64,000 nt of DNA from Beroe forskalii (GCA_011033025.1 WFMF01000166.1:124001-188000), one strand, 5' to 3'. Counted from the first letter of the stretch, positions 35,133 through 58,185 are shown. Translations and numbers: made by a program. Notes: generated by a model not told the origin, from the sequence alone.

Positions 35133-38100
35133 CAGTTTCTGAGTTCTCTATCTTGTTCTGAATGCAGTCCACCCAGTTGTGTTGTGATACAGGGAGTACG
35201 ATGAGAGCGTCAGTGAACTTGAAGTCAAAGCGCCACACGTAGGGTACGAAGGTTTGTAGGTCTGGCTGGGCGGGTGGACCCCAGTCCTCTGAAGGGAGAG
35301 ATGCGTGAATTTCAAAGTTGAGTGATCAAATAAAAGGAAACACTCTTCAGAAGGAATCAGCGGTTGCAATACTTCATATCGCGTCTCGAGAATTCTTCGT
35401 TTTCCAGTGTTAATTGGGTAGATATAATCCAGTCGATCTCCGTTAATACTGCCTGATATTGTACCAAGTAATCGAGGCTGAGTTCGTTAACAAGTTACTA
35501 ACTTACCCAGAAGGTCGGTGATGAATCCGACATGATCGAACACGAAGTGGAGTGTGGGTTTGGAGACTGAGAAGAAGTCGCACTCCCAAACCTGTCTGTG
35601 GTGCCAAACCCTGGGGTACTGGAACTGGAACATCGCGTGCACTTCCTCAGATCAATGGAGTGTGAAATTGTGTACTTATGGCGTGTCTATCTGGATATCG
35701 TTAATTCAGTGGCTTATTATATGGTAAAATCAGGATATTGATAATTGATAGAATCAGGATGGTGGTTAGAATGAGGAATGAGGATGGTGGTTAGAAGAAG
35801 AACCATAACATTGCAATGTTACTAACGTGTACTTCCTCAGCCTCCAGGAGGGGTCTGTAGTCCATGCTGGTCTGGCACTCCACCTTGTACAGGTCACACA
35901 TTATCTGGGTAGTGAAGCCTTGGGGCGTCACTGTCCAGGGGATCTGCATCAGAATCCTGCTCCCGTTAGCGATGTCAATGTTCAGGGATGACGTAGTCTG
36001 GGGGTGAGACATATGGTTACAATAGTCCTCTTAACTGATATTGTTTTGCCTGCCTAACAGCCTAACTGCGGCTAACGTCAAATCCGGGGCAAATTATGCG
36101 CGGTATTGATATCAAAAGAGGGCAGTGGGCCTATACAGAGTCTTTTACTGAGTAAATCAGACTCAGCCGACCAGGAATACTACTGGCGGCGACTCCCTCA
36201 CCCAAGGAGAACTAGTAGCGAGTACCTAACCTCTTCTCTGAAGAAGAGAATGGTGAGTGTTGCTTTTGCCTCGAAGTCGATGATAACGTTGAGATGCTGG
36301 TGACGACGCAAGTCTCCAACTTTGACTTTGAGGAATAAGTTCTAGAAAAACAGATGGACACCTTTAAACACACTGAAAAATGGGTATCGTAGACAAAAGA
36401 TTGTCAGGAACGAGGTCCATAAGGAGGGGATCACAAAGAGTATTAATCATCAGAAACCACTAAAATGGGATAAATCAGAGTCTTTGACCGCACAGTTTCC
36501 CACCTCAGCCACAGTGTAGTCGTAGGGGTAGAAGAACTTGTAGAGGATATCTCGCTGTCTGTCCAGCCAGGGTCCGTAGTGCATGACGGTCTCCCTCATG
36601 AACTTGATAGTCATCTCCCACTCGGGGGAGCTCTCAGCACTCTTCTGCAGACTCGTTACTCGACCTGTGAGGGAGATGCGTGTTGAGAAGCAAATATATG
36701 CTACAAACCCTGGTCTTATAATAGCGGAGTGAATTTTACGAAACAGCACTAACAACTTCATCTGATGATGGGATGACAATATCGAATAGTGGATACCTGG
36801 TATGTCCTGGATGTACTGTATCCTGGCCTCTCTGGATCGCAGCAGAGGAACAGCGTCAGGTTGGGAAGGCGGAGTCTCGTGCAGACCTGGAGAATGAAAG
36901 ATTTACAATCTACAATTTTATCACGATTGTAAACAATAGACTTCAGTGATTGCGACATTCATTAGAACTCACATCTCAAATCTGTAGAATATAATTTTGA
37001 GTTCACTATATAATATGACACGTCTTTATAATTTATATGGTGATATCACCAGTTCACGTACCTTTGTATCCAGGTGATTTGTGTAGCGTGATCCGGATCT
37101 TGTTTATTTTACTCTTTATCATGTGCATGTAGGGGTCTAGTTGCTGCTTCTTCTAGGATAGGCAACATTACCATGCTCAATATTTTAGAGTTCATGCTTT
37201 AACCGCGTTTAAGTGACAGATAGTTTTTACTTTTTAAAAAACATTTTTAGCTCTTTAAGGCTTTTATTTGCATTAATATTGATCTAATTACAAGCAATCA
37301 ATATTGCATACATACCATCACCTGTTAAAAAGCTCCTTATGCCTATAAACATAACCAATAACCATTGCTATAACTCTATTTTGTAAGTGGCAAGGTCATG
37401 GTCCGCGTAAAGGTGTAATGTGACAGTTCATTGCTTTGCGCAGTGTGTAAAGTATTAGCACACTTTACCCTACACAGCACTTAGCCTGCTAACATTATGT
37501 GTGGTAAACTGGCACACATTATACAGTGTACCCTCAATACTTTACCGAGGATGGAGTAGAGTAGATTGCTGTAGCGGACTCAATATCCACAAACATGGCA
37601 GACTCTGTCAGATTGTTGCCAACAACGAATTTACCCTGACAAATATCTCTGATATAGTCATGAGATTTATAATACCCATACAAATATTGAGTTTCATTTG
37701 GTTTAATATCAGTTAAATTTATTCCAGTTCAGTTTAATAGATTTTTTGTAATTTTAATATGTCCGCTACACAATGGAATGTCCAATCAGCGTCGAGTAGC
37801 TACCTACTCTAGAAACAAGTCACACGGTGTTACCTTCTGTACCTCCACCACCAACACCGGAATAAGGTTCCTCAGTCCCCACTTGTCCGAGTGTTTGCTG
37901 TCGTCTTCAACTGGCTCACTGACGGAGTGGAGTGGTAATTTGGTGACTTGATAAAAGATGGGTAGTCAAAGAATTTTGAAATAAGGGGCAGGGAATATGG
38001 ATTTAGTACAGCGAGACATGCACTGTCTACTGAGTACAAGAGTTCTTCATCAACCAGAAACACACAACATACGGAGTTGAGTTTTGAGTTGCTGGCTGTT

Positions 38101-38524
38101 CCTCTGGCATCCCAACATCCACTTCTTTCTTAGCTATCTTCTCAAGTTCATCGTACAGCGTAGTTCTGAAGAAACACATCGTCAGTACATAGAATGCCTA
38201 CATTGATTATTGCTGATTAGCTACCTTCTCAAGATCATCGTACACCGTAGTTCTGAAGAAATACATCGTCTATATAGAGTGCATTTATTATTGGTTACAC
38301 TGTTTAGTGCTAAGAACAATTTATTGTGTTTTATTTACACGATAACCAACATTTGAGCATGAAACCTTGTGTGTTGACCTTATAATTTTCCGTAAAATGT
38401 GATATTTGAGTGACTAGAACGTGTTACAATCAATACCTGTTGTAGACATGCATTTCCAGTCCATGAAGGGTAAGGAGGGCTCGACTTTGGAATATTATGT
38501 GGTACAGCGACCAGGTTTGAGACT
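35133..38524 (-). CDS. BLTP1/Tweek-like bridge lipid transfer protein, N-terminal exons
   Basis: Transcript order: 38437-38524 (SQTWSLYHIIFQSRALLTLH), 38073-38165 (TTLYDELEKIAKKEVDVGMP), 37834-37918 (KWGLRNLIPVLVVEVQK), 37062-37152 (YMHMIKSKINKIRITLHKSP), 36797-36886 (LHETPPSQPDAVPLLRS), 36504-36664 (MHYGPWLDRQRDILYKFFYP), 36231-36341 (LRRHQHLNVIIDFEAKATLT), 35827-35997 (RILMQIPWTVTPQGFTTQIM), 35507-35645 (QYPRVWHHRQVWECDFFSVS), 35133-35288 (PDLQTFVPYVWRFDFKFTDA, HNWVDC). The GPWxDRQR motif, the LLEAE segment and PDxxxFVPYxWxFxF are hallmarks of BLTP1. The protein is an ER-anchored lipid conduit in known animals. The exons with the start codon and N-terminal membrane anchor were not found; they should lie right of 38524, perhaps within or beyond the region 38.6-40 kb. 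Confidence 0.85.
38221..38270. repeat. Duplicated 5' edge of a BLTP1 exon
   Basis: About 50 bp nearly identical to 38133-38182 (CTTCTCAAGATCATCGTACA, CGTAGTTCTGAAGAAATACA). It repeats the acceptor and first ~10 codons (TTLYDELEK) of exon 38073-38165, about 88 bp upstream in transcript sense, and is followed by a GTAGCT donor-like sequence. Confidence 0.8.
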
Positions 38525-40045
38525 CTGAAATGAAAAGAGTTAGATATATTCAACAATAAAGGCAATATTTAATATCAAGATTCCAATGCTTCGTCAACCA
38601 TTCTACGCTCCATATCGTTCCAATATCAGCTAACACTACAAACAGCATAATAACACACTAAAACCACGTTTTCTTGACAAAATGCAGCTTTGAAGCTATG
38701 GCAAACTACATGACACTCAGCATACATGGTGCCACAGGACGAGTTATAACGTAGGCCACTGTTAAGCTAGCAAAGGAATCCAGATAGGAATAACAATGTA
38801 GGTCGCAGAGTACAATGAAGTGTTTCTGTGTTTGCTTCAACCACCAATCCAAAATGTATTGTATTTTCTCAGTATGATTTTTTGTCAATCATGCAGCGAG
38901 TAAACGCTATGCAGTATGCATTAGTTGCAAGTTTTAAGAGAAAGTCGAAAGTTCAATGAGGGCCTGGGGCTATGGACGATCAACTGAGTTGTAAAACTGA
39001 TATCATATTTTAATCTACAAACTACAGTACAGAATTGCTGTAGTTTGGACCGTGCATATCTCAGCGTTAGGAGAGAACAACATAATATGAACCATTATAC
39101 TTTCCCCACATATGAATTATAATGTAACCCAATCACCCCGCCCCCTACAGGAAGCCCCACAACTGGTTAAAGCTAAATTCAGTTACTATCCAATCAGGAA
39201 TCAGGGAATGAACCTATTATCCGCTATGGAGACTCGATACTACACTATTTTCGGTGTTGTATTGAATTATTTGGATCCCGTAATTAGATTGAATACAATT
39301 AGAAGTTGTTTTCATGATCATATTCATGCCATTTCCCTGGCATCTGGTGTCATGGAGGTCAATGATCATGGGTGGCAGGTCTTCAAAGGGCGCAGAAAAC
39401 AGGTAAAATCTTTCATGTGCCGCCAAGAATCTGTTTGAGGGAAACATTAGCTCGAAATAATCCTAAAAACTACCGCCACGCATTTAAAGTTGTTGCTCCT
39501 CTCTCAATTTTCAATACTCATATCGTCTGCAGCTGTGATGAGTTTCTCCCTATTTGCGCTATCTTTTTAAGCTTTCAGTTTGCGTTGCAGAACAGTTTTA
39601 AGTCTGAATTGTGGAAGTGATTGATTAAGTTATGAAGAGATGGAAACATTTCATAAAAGTTATGTTCATTAAGAGGAAGAAGAAGAAAAGTGAGTTAAAT
39701 GAGGTTGGTTTCAAGATGTAGTTGGTGTAACGGGGTTTACATTTCTACCCTTTCTTGTACTCTTACTTTACATACATAACGGCACCCCCTTCACATTATA
39801 GGGGTCAGATAAGGGGCAGAAGAATGCTAATACGAATATACTACAACTAGTATTAATAGGGGTCACACAAAGGTCTTTCCTCTCACACAGTCTCCGGAAA
39901 CAACCCCGTAATTTATGTCACTGCCCGATGGCAAGTCGTCTACATTCCAATACGCAACTTTATATATTGAATGAGCAAATGTACCTTGATCCAGATAACT
40001 CTGCAGTTTCTATTGGTCTAATTAGTCACTTTTTAGGGGACACAG
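38525..40045. other. Divergent intergenic region
   Basis: Lies between the leftward BLTP1 exons and the rightward CAP gene. It contains only weak candidates. 39352-39402 could be a first exon of the CAP gene (ATG then EVNDHGWQVFKGRRKQ, donor GTAAAA, phase 0 matching the next exon). No TATA box or CpG cluster was recognised. Any 5' exons of BLTP1 here could not be identified. Confidence 0.4.
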
Positions 40046-50256
<10,211 letters not shown>

Positions 50257-50989
50257 TCATGGAACAGTTGATCCAGTTGTCAGGACTAAACAAAACAAAA
50301 AGGGATGTGGTGTTGGTGTGACATATACAGTGTGCCCGCAGAGCAGTATAATTATTATAGCTCAGTTGTAAATTTCCAGGTATTATTGGGAACTATGACA
50401 AAGGGAAGTTCATTATAGCTCTTTCAATGGAATGTGAACTCTTCAAGATCACATTCCAAACTAAAAGGCATTTTCTGTTCTCAGTGTGCCACAATCTCAC
50501 TCAGATCTCAAATTGCTAAACCGACCGCACAGAAGCCCAAACCATGTCGGCACTAAAATGCGGTATAAAGTGAGGTCAGTTAAATTAAAGACAATTCGAT
50601 TTGGGTCAAATGAAATAATTCATCATTTGGTTTGTAATACTGTATCACTTAGCCAACCATACACCGACTTTCCATTTGTAACAGAATTGCAGCTCGATCG
50701 GTTGTAAATTTTGAGCTAGATAATTTCAAGACACACGTTCTCTTTAAGGCCTAATTATCAGGGGATACGATTGTAACTTCCGTCGAAAAGTAATAGCCCG
50801 GTGCAGAATATTCGAGTCGTTCATAAATTGCTACGGCGGAAATCCAGCACCACCCGCCCATTCGCAGTCCGCTGTTGACTGTTCATATGGAATTTTGAAA
50901 TATCCAACCAAGCGGGCTTTTTATCAATTATGAGTCCCGCACTGATTAAAGGCACTACACACTAACTTCAAGTGCATTGGAATGGGGCC

Positions 50990-51125
50990 TGGCCATATCA
51001 TGTGAAGCGTAGCACGCGCCGCGCGCACGACCGGCATACAAGTCCGGACCGCGCGCGCGTCACGCGCGCATACATGCGCGCAAACAACGGTAGCAGAGTG
51101 TTACAGCGCGTTACGCAAACGTTCC
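50990..51125. promoter_or_regulatory. Short CpG-dense segment, candidate promoter
   Basis: An isolated run of CGCGCGC-type sequence in otherwise AT-rich DNA, about 450 bp upstream of the small membrane-protein gene. The position suggests a promoter-like island, but a simple CG-repeat origin is equally possible. Between 50257 and 50990 no gene is visible. Confidence 0.3.
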
Positions 51126-51573
51126 GAGAAATTGTGACAGTCCCAAATTTGGACACAGCCCATAGGGCGTGTAATATCAGGGAACAATGCAGGTCCCCGT
51201 TATAGGAAAACTGAAAAGTAACGAAGAAGTCAATAAATAATTAGTGGGGATGAAGCAACCATCGTCGTCGCCAGTTCTGCATACAGTAATGGCCCATGGG
51301 CTGAACTCTTGACAATCTTGGGGCAGATTGTAGAGCCCCATGCATACTATGACAAATTCATAATACAAACGCTAGAAGAACATCTCATGTTTTCAGAAAA
51401 TTTTCGTCCCATATCTATCACTTTTGCTCTGAATTCGAATAACCATACAGCACGTGCAAGCCGCCGTTGCTAGGATACGCAAATTTTGTAGTACTAAGTG
51501 GCCGCACGCGGTGCCCATTTAGCCTTTTCTCGATTAACCACACAACTTTCGTTGCTATATTGTCAACTTGAAA

Positions 51574-52461
51574 ATGCTTTCCAACACGGAAATTCTCAAC
51601 ATCACAGAAGTGATCCTGCTGATGTTGATGGTGATGGCGCTGACCTATGTCAGCGTCATCTTGAAGAAGATTCTGGTGGCACTGCGTGCTGGTGCTACTC
51701 CAGACAGGGATGAGGTTGGGATGGGGAAGGATGAGGATGGGATGGGGAGGGAGGAGGGGTGTTTCGCTGACAAGGAAGCGATGAGGATGAAGAAGCTCTT
51801 CAAGAAGATGAAGGAGAAGGAGGAGGTCAACATGCAAGACCTTGAGACCCCGTTTGATGCCTTGGTGGGAGACGAGGAGGCATCCTTGGCAGAGAGCGAC
51901 CCCGTGCCGAATGAAGCCGAGCTGCCGTCACCACGGTTTGAGGACGACTTCGTCCTTGACATACCGGACCAAATCGTGAGTCAATTAATCAGTAGCCATT
52001 ACGTCTAGTTGCGTCTTAGTCTTTACCCGGTCAATGAAACAAGCGTTCAGTATCTTTGAAACTTCAGGTAGGGATAGTTATTTCACATAATTTGAATCAC
52101 ATTATTTCCACCATTATGATCCCAATTCAAGATGCTTATAACCAAACCTCTATAGGAGTCCGACTGGCGGAATGACACGGATCATTGCTCGATAGCGGAC
52201 TCGGTATCTACGATAGGCACCAGGAGGCTATTCATGGTAAGCAAAGATGTTATAAATTCCTTTTTCCCTCACAGCATGACACATTGGTTTAATAAAACTC
52301 TTAAAGTAAAACCCGAGATGTAAGTTTCAATTGGCTGTTGAACATGACTTTATGGATTGAACTAAGAAGTCGACACGTTTCACCAATATTAACAATACTT
52401 GCAGGAGGATGAAGGGGACGCTACAACACCCCCACATGATTGGATAGCCTCCTTCGTATGA
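51574..52461 (+). CDS. Small single-pass membrane protein, PDZ-ligand-like C-terminus
   Basis: Three exons: 51574-51975, 52156-52236 and 52405-52461 (donors GTGAGT and GTAAGC; acceptors TATAG and TGCAG), about 180 residues. The N-terminus MLSNTEILNITEV carries an Asn-X-Thr sequon and is followed by one hydrophobic helix (VILLMLMVMALTYVSVILKK). The rest is a charged cytoplasmic tail: an acidic Gly/Met segment, a Lys/Glu helix (KKLFKKMKEKEEV), acidic stretches and an end DWIASFV. The last residues S-F-V fit a class I PDZ ligand. Topology is inferred. I do not recognise the family. Confidence 0.6.
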
Positions 52462-52487
52462 GCACTACCAACAGATGACATACCACA

Positions 52488-52900
52488 CTCAAGATTTTAA
52501 TCAACCATTTTATGTAATTTTAATCAACCATTTTATGTAATTTTAATCAACCATTTTATGTAATTTTAATCAACCATTTTATGTAATTTTAATCAACCAT
52601 TTTTATGTAATTTTAGATACCCTATTTGTAACTTAATTCATCATATTTTTAATTTTTTTAGATACCATATTTGTAATTTTAGTCCCCATATTTTTAATTG
52701 TAGATACCATCTTTGTAATTTTAGATACCATATTTGTAACTTTAGTCCCCAAACCTTTTAATTTTAGATATCATATTTGTAATTTTAGTCACCATATTTG
52801 TGACTTTAGTCGCCATAATTTTAATTTTAGATACCATATTTGTTATTTAAGTGACCATATCCGTAATTTTATTGACCACGATTTGTAATTTTATACTTAA
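52488..52900. repeat. AT-rich minisatellite after the small gene
   Basis: Five near-identical units of TAATTTTAATCAACCATTTT plus ATG (23-24 bp), then a degenerate series of TAGATACCATATTTGTAATT and TTTAGTCCCCATATTTTTAA units. It probably overlaps the 3' untranslated region. 52900-54300 has no recognised gene. Confidence 0.85.
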
Positions 52901-54309
52901 TTCAAGTAATCTTGAAATTGTAGTCGTGAAAATGTGATGTATTTTTCAAACAACTGTTGTTTCCTGCAAGCTTGTGTATTCTACTGAGTAATTCCAATTT
53001 AAAATGAAAGAGATACAATGGAGGCGCTACTTAGTTAGTGCGGCTCCAATAATTTAAGCAAAGTAAAAAGGCCAGGATAGACTGGAGTGGCAAAAGACAA
53101 GTACTACACCAGCGTTAAAACTATCGCCACACTGGCACCAAAAGTGCAGTGAACTGAGGAGGGACCAACGCCCATTACTAAAAAAGTCGCATTCATGGGC
53201 ATTGAGCAAAAATTCATGAGCAACGGAACAAAGTTGGGACAAAAAAAAGTATTTTGCTTGGCCATTTTTCTGCGAAATTAATCCAGTTTTGTTATAAGAG
53301 AATAAGGTTCCCTCACTTTCCGCATGCATATTATGCGTCTAATACTCTAAAATGCATAATATTCTTAATGCTGCCCGGTAGTTACATAGGTATTAGCTAC
53401 AGTATTAGTATGGCTATATGACAAACATGACATAAAGGTTATAATATCAAATCGCACATTTAGCTTGGCAGTTGGCACATTTAGCCTTGAGATACACACA
53501 AACCAACACACACAAACCAGATCTCTTAGACTCATCGGCTTGAGTTTCAGTGGCACCTTGGGATGAAACAAGGTCTCACACATTCCATAAACCGAATTTA
53601 GTTGCAATATTCATATACTATAACCTTCCTTGACACAAAAGACGTAAGTTTTGATGTCATGGTGTTAATAACCTTGAAATCAAATTCTTAAACGGTATTC
53701 CATTGATCTTTTCATCTAGACCCTTTGATAGTGTGAATTTAGAGCAAATGTTTAAATCTTTTATTATCTCAAACCATGGCAGTGCTTAAGCATTGTTTTT
53801 AAATCAACCTTGATAAGATGAATAACATAACGTATACAGTGACAATGTGGATTTATTGTGGCTAAGTGGTGGTAAAGGAAATGTGATACGCTGTACCGAG
53901 CTAATAACATCACGATCCTAATTAATGGACTTATGTCACATGACGTATGTCTATTGGAAAGGTGAAGTTTGCTTTTCAGAGTGAGTCTTTTTTTATATCA
54001 ACAAACATACAATGAATTATTATACAAGATGACAAACAATATGATACGACTGTATGCATCATACGCATCATTTCCTGAATTTATCACACAGTTATCAATT
54101 CATATTACATAATTATTCAATACAAGGGATATTTATGTTAATGGGCTATAGAATTAATATTTGATAATGTATAACTATAAATTTGGTTTTTCTCGCAAAA
54201 TCGCCAAATTTCCTTCAATAAAATATCCCCTGTAATACTCATAATATGTTACATAATATATACACACACTACATATCACATACATACATACACAGTACAT
54301 ACACACTAC

Positions 54310-54740
54310 ACGTACACAGAGCGAATACTCCGTTTTTGTCGTTTTGGGACAGCCTTTGGGAAAAATTTGAATAGAAAAAAGTCCAGCCCTGAAAAAGCAG
54401 GTGCTCACTGGGAAAAACACACGCCTGCCGGCACCGTTGTTAAAAAGAGTAGCAAGTGGTATGAGCATTACCATGGTTAAATTTTGGTGGAATTTGCTGG
54501 GCCCAAAACCCCCCAATTTTTCCGGGGAAGAAAATGGAATACATTTTATTCAGTTGGGTTTTGGTGTGAGGGGTGGTTTTTACTTTTTGGGCCCCGATGT
54601 TCCCAAAATTAAATTTAATTTTAAAAAAAGGGTTTTGCCCAAACCGATTAGATTGAAAGCCTTTTACGTCAGAAAACTGCCCTGGGAAATATTCGTCCCC
54701 TTTCGAGTCTACCAACCCTCAATAAAATTTTAATAAATAT
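54310..54740. other. Anomalous segment, possibly low-quality assembly
   Basis: Many stretched homopolymers (AAAACCCCCCAATTTTTCCGG, GGGTTTTGCCCAAACC) unlike the neighbouring DNA, resembling a poorly called read tail. Both strands are open for about 90-110 codons, but the predicted peptides show no domain. 54740-55980 is AT-rich and without recognised genes. Confidence 0.4.
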
Positions 54741-55974
54741 TTCCCAAACATTCAAATAATCGGCGGATATCATTCTTTAGTATTTTTATCAATTATGAAG
54801 TGCCCTAGATATTAATTAAAGTATCATCATATGAAAAACCTACAAGTACAAACGTTGTGATGAAATAGGTAATTAGATTAAGAGATTAGGTGTCCTCACA
54901 GTTGGCAATTGCCAGGTTTCCTAATTTAGCATCATGGACAAATGAATTCTCTTGAAATACAAATTATTTTCGAATAAATACTTGAGTAGTAGGTACTTTA
55001 TCTAGCATCTCAAATTCAATACCTAAAATTAGCATTACCCGCGATCAATTTGTCGTTCATTCAAAGATAAATTTGTTTAATCATTCTCAGACCGTCTTAT
55101 TCAAATGTTGTATAGTTGAAACAATTTGAGACTGCTGAGTGCTCAGTACATAGTCTAACCAATGTGCTGCGGCCTGTGCACTACATACTAATATCATACA
55201 CCTCACTTTTCAGAGTGCATTGTTTCTAGCACATCTCGTGTTAATTAACATGTACACACTGCTGACAATGGAAGTACATTTCTCATGATGTATCATATTA
55301 TTGGGTGTTGTCTCAAATTGTTGATACATCGGGAATGGGCGTGTGTGACAATGGACAACGGCAATTGACTGCTGATTTATGATTATAATCAGGGTGATTT
55401 CAAACTCTAACATCAGTTCTTTTCCTCAACTCTTATTTGCAGTTGACAAGTTAAAACTTAAATTCAGTAAGATCACTGGTGCTTATCGAAGGTATAGGTG
55501 AAATGACGAGTTACCTCTTGTAATAATAAAGTTCTTAAAGGGGTTGGCAACTATAGAATTGACTAGCAGGAACGTGAAAATAATTATGTTTTTATCAATT
55601 CTCACCTAGCATGTTACACAATGGAGAAAATCTCACCTCTCTATCTTAATTATTCCGCGAGTTATTGCGGTTTAAAGATTTTAGCGTCATGACGTCACTG
55701 TGGCAGTAACATGTTATTGCGCTGCGTTACATTACTGGTAAAAAGGCTGTATCGTGTTTTAGGTGCTAATTCCTTTATAGTCTGGTCAGTATATGCAAAA
55801 ATAGGCTCATCTGTGCAAAAATTCAGGAACTCATCCCGCTATGTTATTTGTGCTTCTTATCATGTAAGAAAACATATGAGCCCAGGAGTATTGAAAAATA
55901 CCTTGGGGAAACTCGAAAATTGACCACGCCCTTTTCCGACCTTGGGAAAATTTAACGATCACAGAAAAAATAAA

Positions 55975-56625
55975 TTTATTGACATATATAGCATGATGGT
56001 GCCTAAACCCATGTTTTTGGGACGCTGAATCGATTGCAAGGGTTATTTTTAGTCTCTGACCATCATAAGTCATTAGTGACCACGCCCACCCTTTAGCGTG
56101 GGAATTTTTGAGTCATTTTCACATGATATTTTTTCAAAATCAAACTGTGGCATGTTAGGTGTCTAAACCCATGTTTTTGGGACGCTGAATCGATTGCAAG
56201 TGTTACTTTTTAGTCTCTGACCATCACATAAGTCATTATTGACCACGCCCACCCTTTAGTGTGGGAATTTTTGAGTCATTTTCACATGATATTTTTTCCA
56301 AATCAAACTGTGGCATGTTAGGTGTCTAACCCCATGTTTTTGGGACGCTGAATCGATTGCAAGTGTTACTTTAGTCTCTGACCATCACATAAGTCATTAT
56401 TGACCACGCCCACCCTTTAGCATGGGAATTTTGAGTTTTCACATGATATATTTCCAAATCAAACTGTGACATGTTAGGTGTCTAAACCCATGTTTTTTGG
56501 GACGCTGAATCGATTGCAAGTGTTACTTTTAGTCTCTGACCACCACATAAGTCATTAGTGACCACGCCCACCCTTTAGCTTGGGAATTTCTGAGTCATTT
56601 TCACATGCTGTATTTTCAAACCAAG
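55975..56625. repeat. Tandem repeat, ~160 bp unit, four copies
   Basis: GGGACGCTGAATCGATTGCA recurs near 56019, 56179, 56342 and 56499, each followed by a GTCTCTGACCATCACATAAG and GACCACGCCCACCCTTTAG block. Spacing is about 155-164 bp. No coding potential. 56625-58170 shows no convincing gene. Confidence 0.9.
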
Positions 56626-58185
56626 CAACACACAAGTCACAAATCTTCTTTCATCAGTAGGGCAATTCATTACTTTAAGTGTTATGGCAAACTTTGCCAA
56701 ACACTTTTTTGGCAAACTCAAAAAGTGGAAGCATTTGCCAAAGTTTGCCAAAATTAAACACCTTTTGAGCACTTTTGCAAACACAATTTAGGTACCAATA
56801 TTATGATTTTCAAGGATGAGGAATCGATTCCCAAGGTCTGTTTAACATTTTGACGTTATCCAGAGTCTGTAGCGAGACCACAGAGAATAGAGTATGAGGC
56901 TACAGTAACAAATACGATATTTCATATCCTCTTACTTAAAGCTTTATGCATTCAAGTACTACGTAGTCCGATCAAACCGTTGTATTAAGCCCTCAAACCG
57001 AAGCATGCACGCTACATTAGTCTGTTCTAACGGCCTAAAATCAATAGTAAGGCCCCACTGTGACCATTGACCAGTTTCCATGGATTCATCTCAGCTGTGT
57101 GGAGCGAGTGGAGGCTGTGTGAGCCATTCGCTAACTACCAGGCTCCACTCAGCCCCTCACTAGGCTCCACTCAAGCCTCCAATATGCCCCGGAACGCGAG
57201 GTACCGCAGCTGCTAGTACTCTTTGTGCGCAGTTTTTGGAAACGCAGCAATTTTGCAACGATATTGCCTATTTTATATACTAAAACGTAGGATAGAGTAA
57301 TTTTGAAGATGGCCATTCGATAGAACACAGCACAGGGAGTTCAGTGGTGTAAAAGATCATTGGAATACGACTTTCATGACAGAAGTTATGATCAATAACA
57401 CCTCGCAGCAGAAAACGAGGTTTTCAAGTAGCGCTATGTTCAGCGATTCACTGTGAAGCTCGGGAACATGATATCGAAAATCTATGATCAACCTACACTG
57501 CAGAATTTTATCCTCTATCGATTCCCCGAAGGTCCCAAGTCTCTATCTTCAAAAAAATGGATTTCTATAAAGAAAAAACCCCGAGAGGGTGTAAAAAGTA
57601 CATTACTGTCTACGAATGAGGTACCGCAGCACTGTTACGAGACTGCGCGTGGTTTGTGTGGTGGATGAGAGCGCAAAAAATCTTGTTCCAAGTTCATTTC
57701 TGTGTGTTTGCTCGTGCGTGTGTTTGGCTTGGTTACTATGTTTGCAAATAATATGGTATGAATTGACTATGAATCGATATCGTTAGATGATTTAGAAATA
57801 CGAGCTGTTCTGCCACTGTAAAACCCAATCACTATGCATCATGATACTTTTGAATGGAAGCAAATATAGAACTATAGATAATAATGTTACTGGTATAATG
57901 CATTTGAATATTAAGCAAAAGCCCAAAAATGTGTAACAAGGATCAGATAACATCAATTCTGTAATTCGAAGATAAAATTATACGTAATAGGTATAGTTAT
58001 ACGGTAATAATCAGAGCTAATAATCAGAAAAATCAGAGCTGATATTTATCGGTTATGTTATAGAGAAATCTGATATGAAAATGAAGCTTAATCTTAGTTG
58101 GGAATGGTCCGTATGCACAAATTAGAATGTTTTTTAAAGGATTAGCTTTAAATTTAATGCTTTCCCTCGAGAATGACCTTTTCAG

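Noticed and set aside
12858..38524. VPS13 as the identity of the large lipid-transfer gene
   Set aside because: The order of GPWxDRQR, LLEAE, FVPYxWxFxF, GWVECW, NYFGE-like and LWFLWP motifs fits BLTP1/KIAA1109, not VPS13.
54175..54733. Open frames of 90-113 codons on both strands
   Set aside because: Arise from an anomalous homopolymer-rich segment; peptides show no domain or splice support.
57453..57668. Possible THAP-like peptide (YRFPEGPKSLSSKKW)
   Set aside because: The RFP...KW spacing is suggestive, but no matching cysteines, start or neighbouring exons were found.
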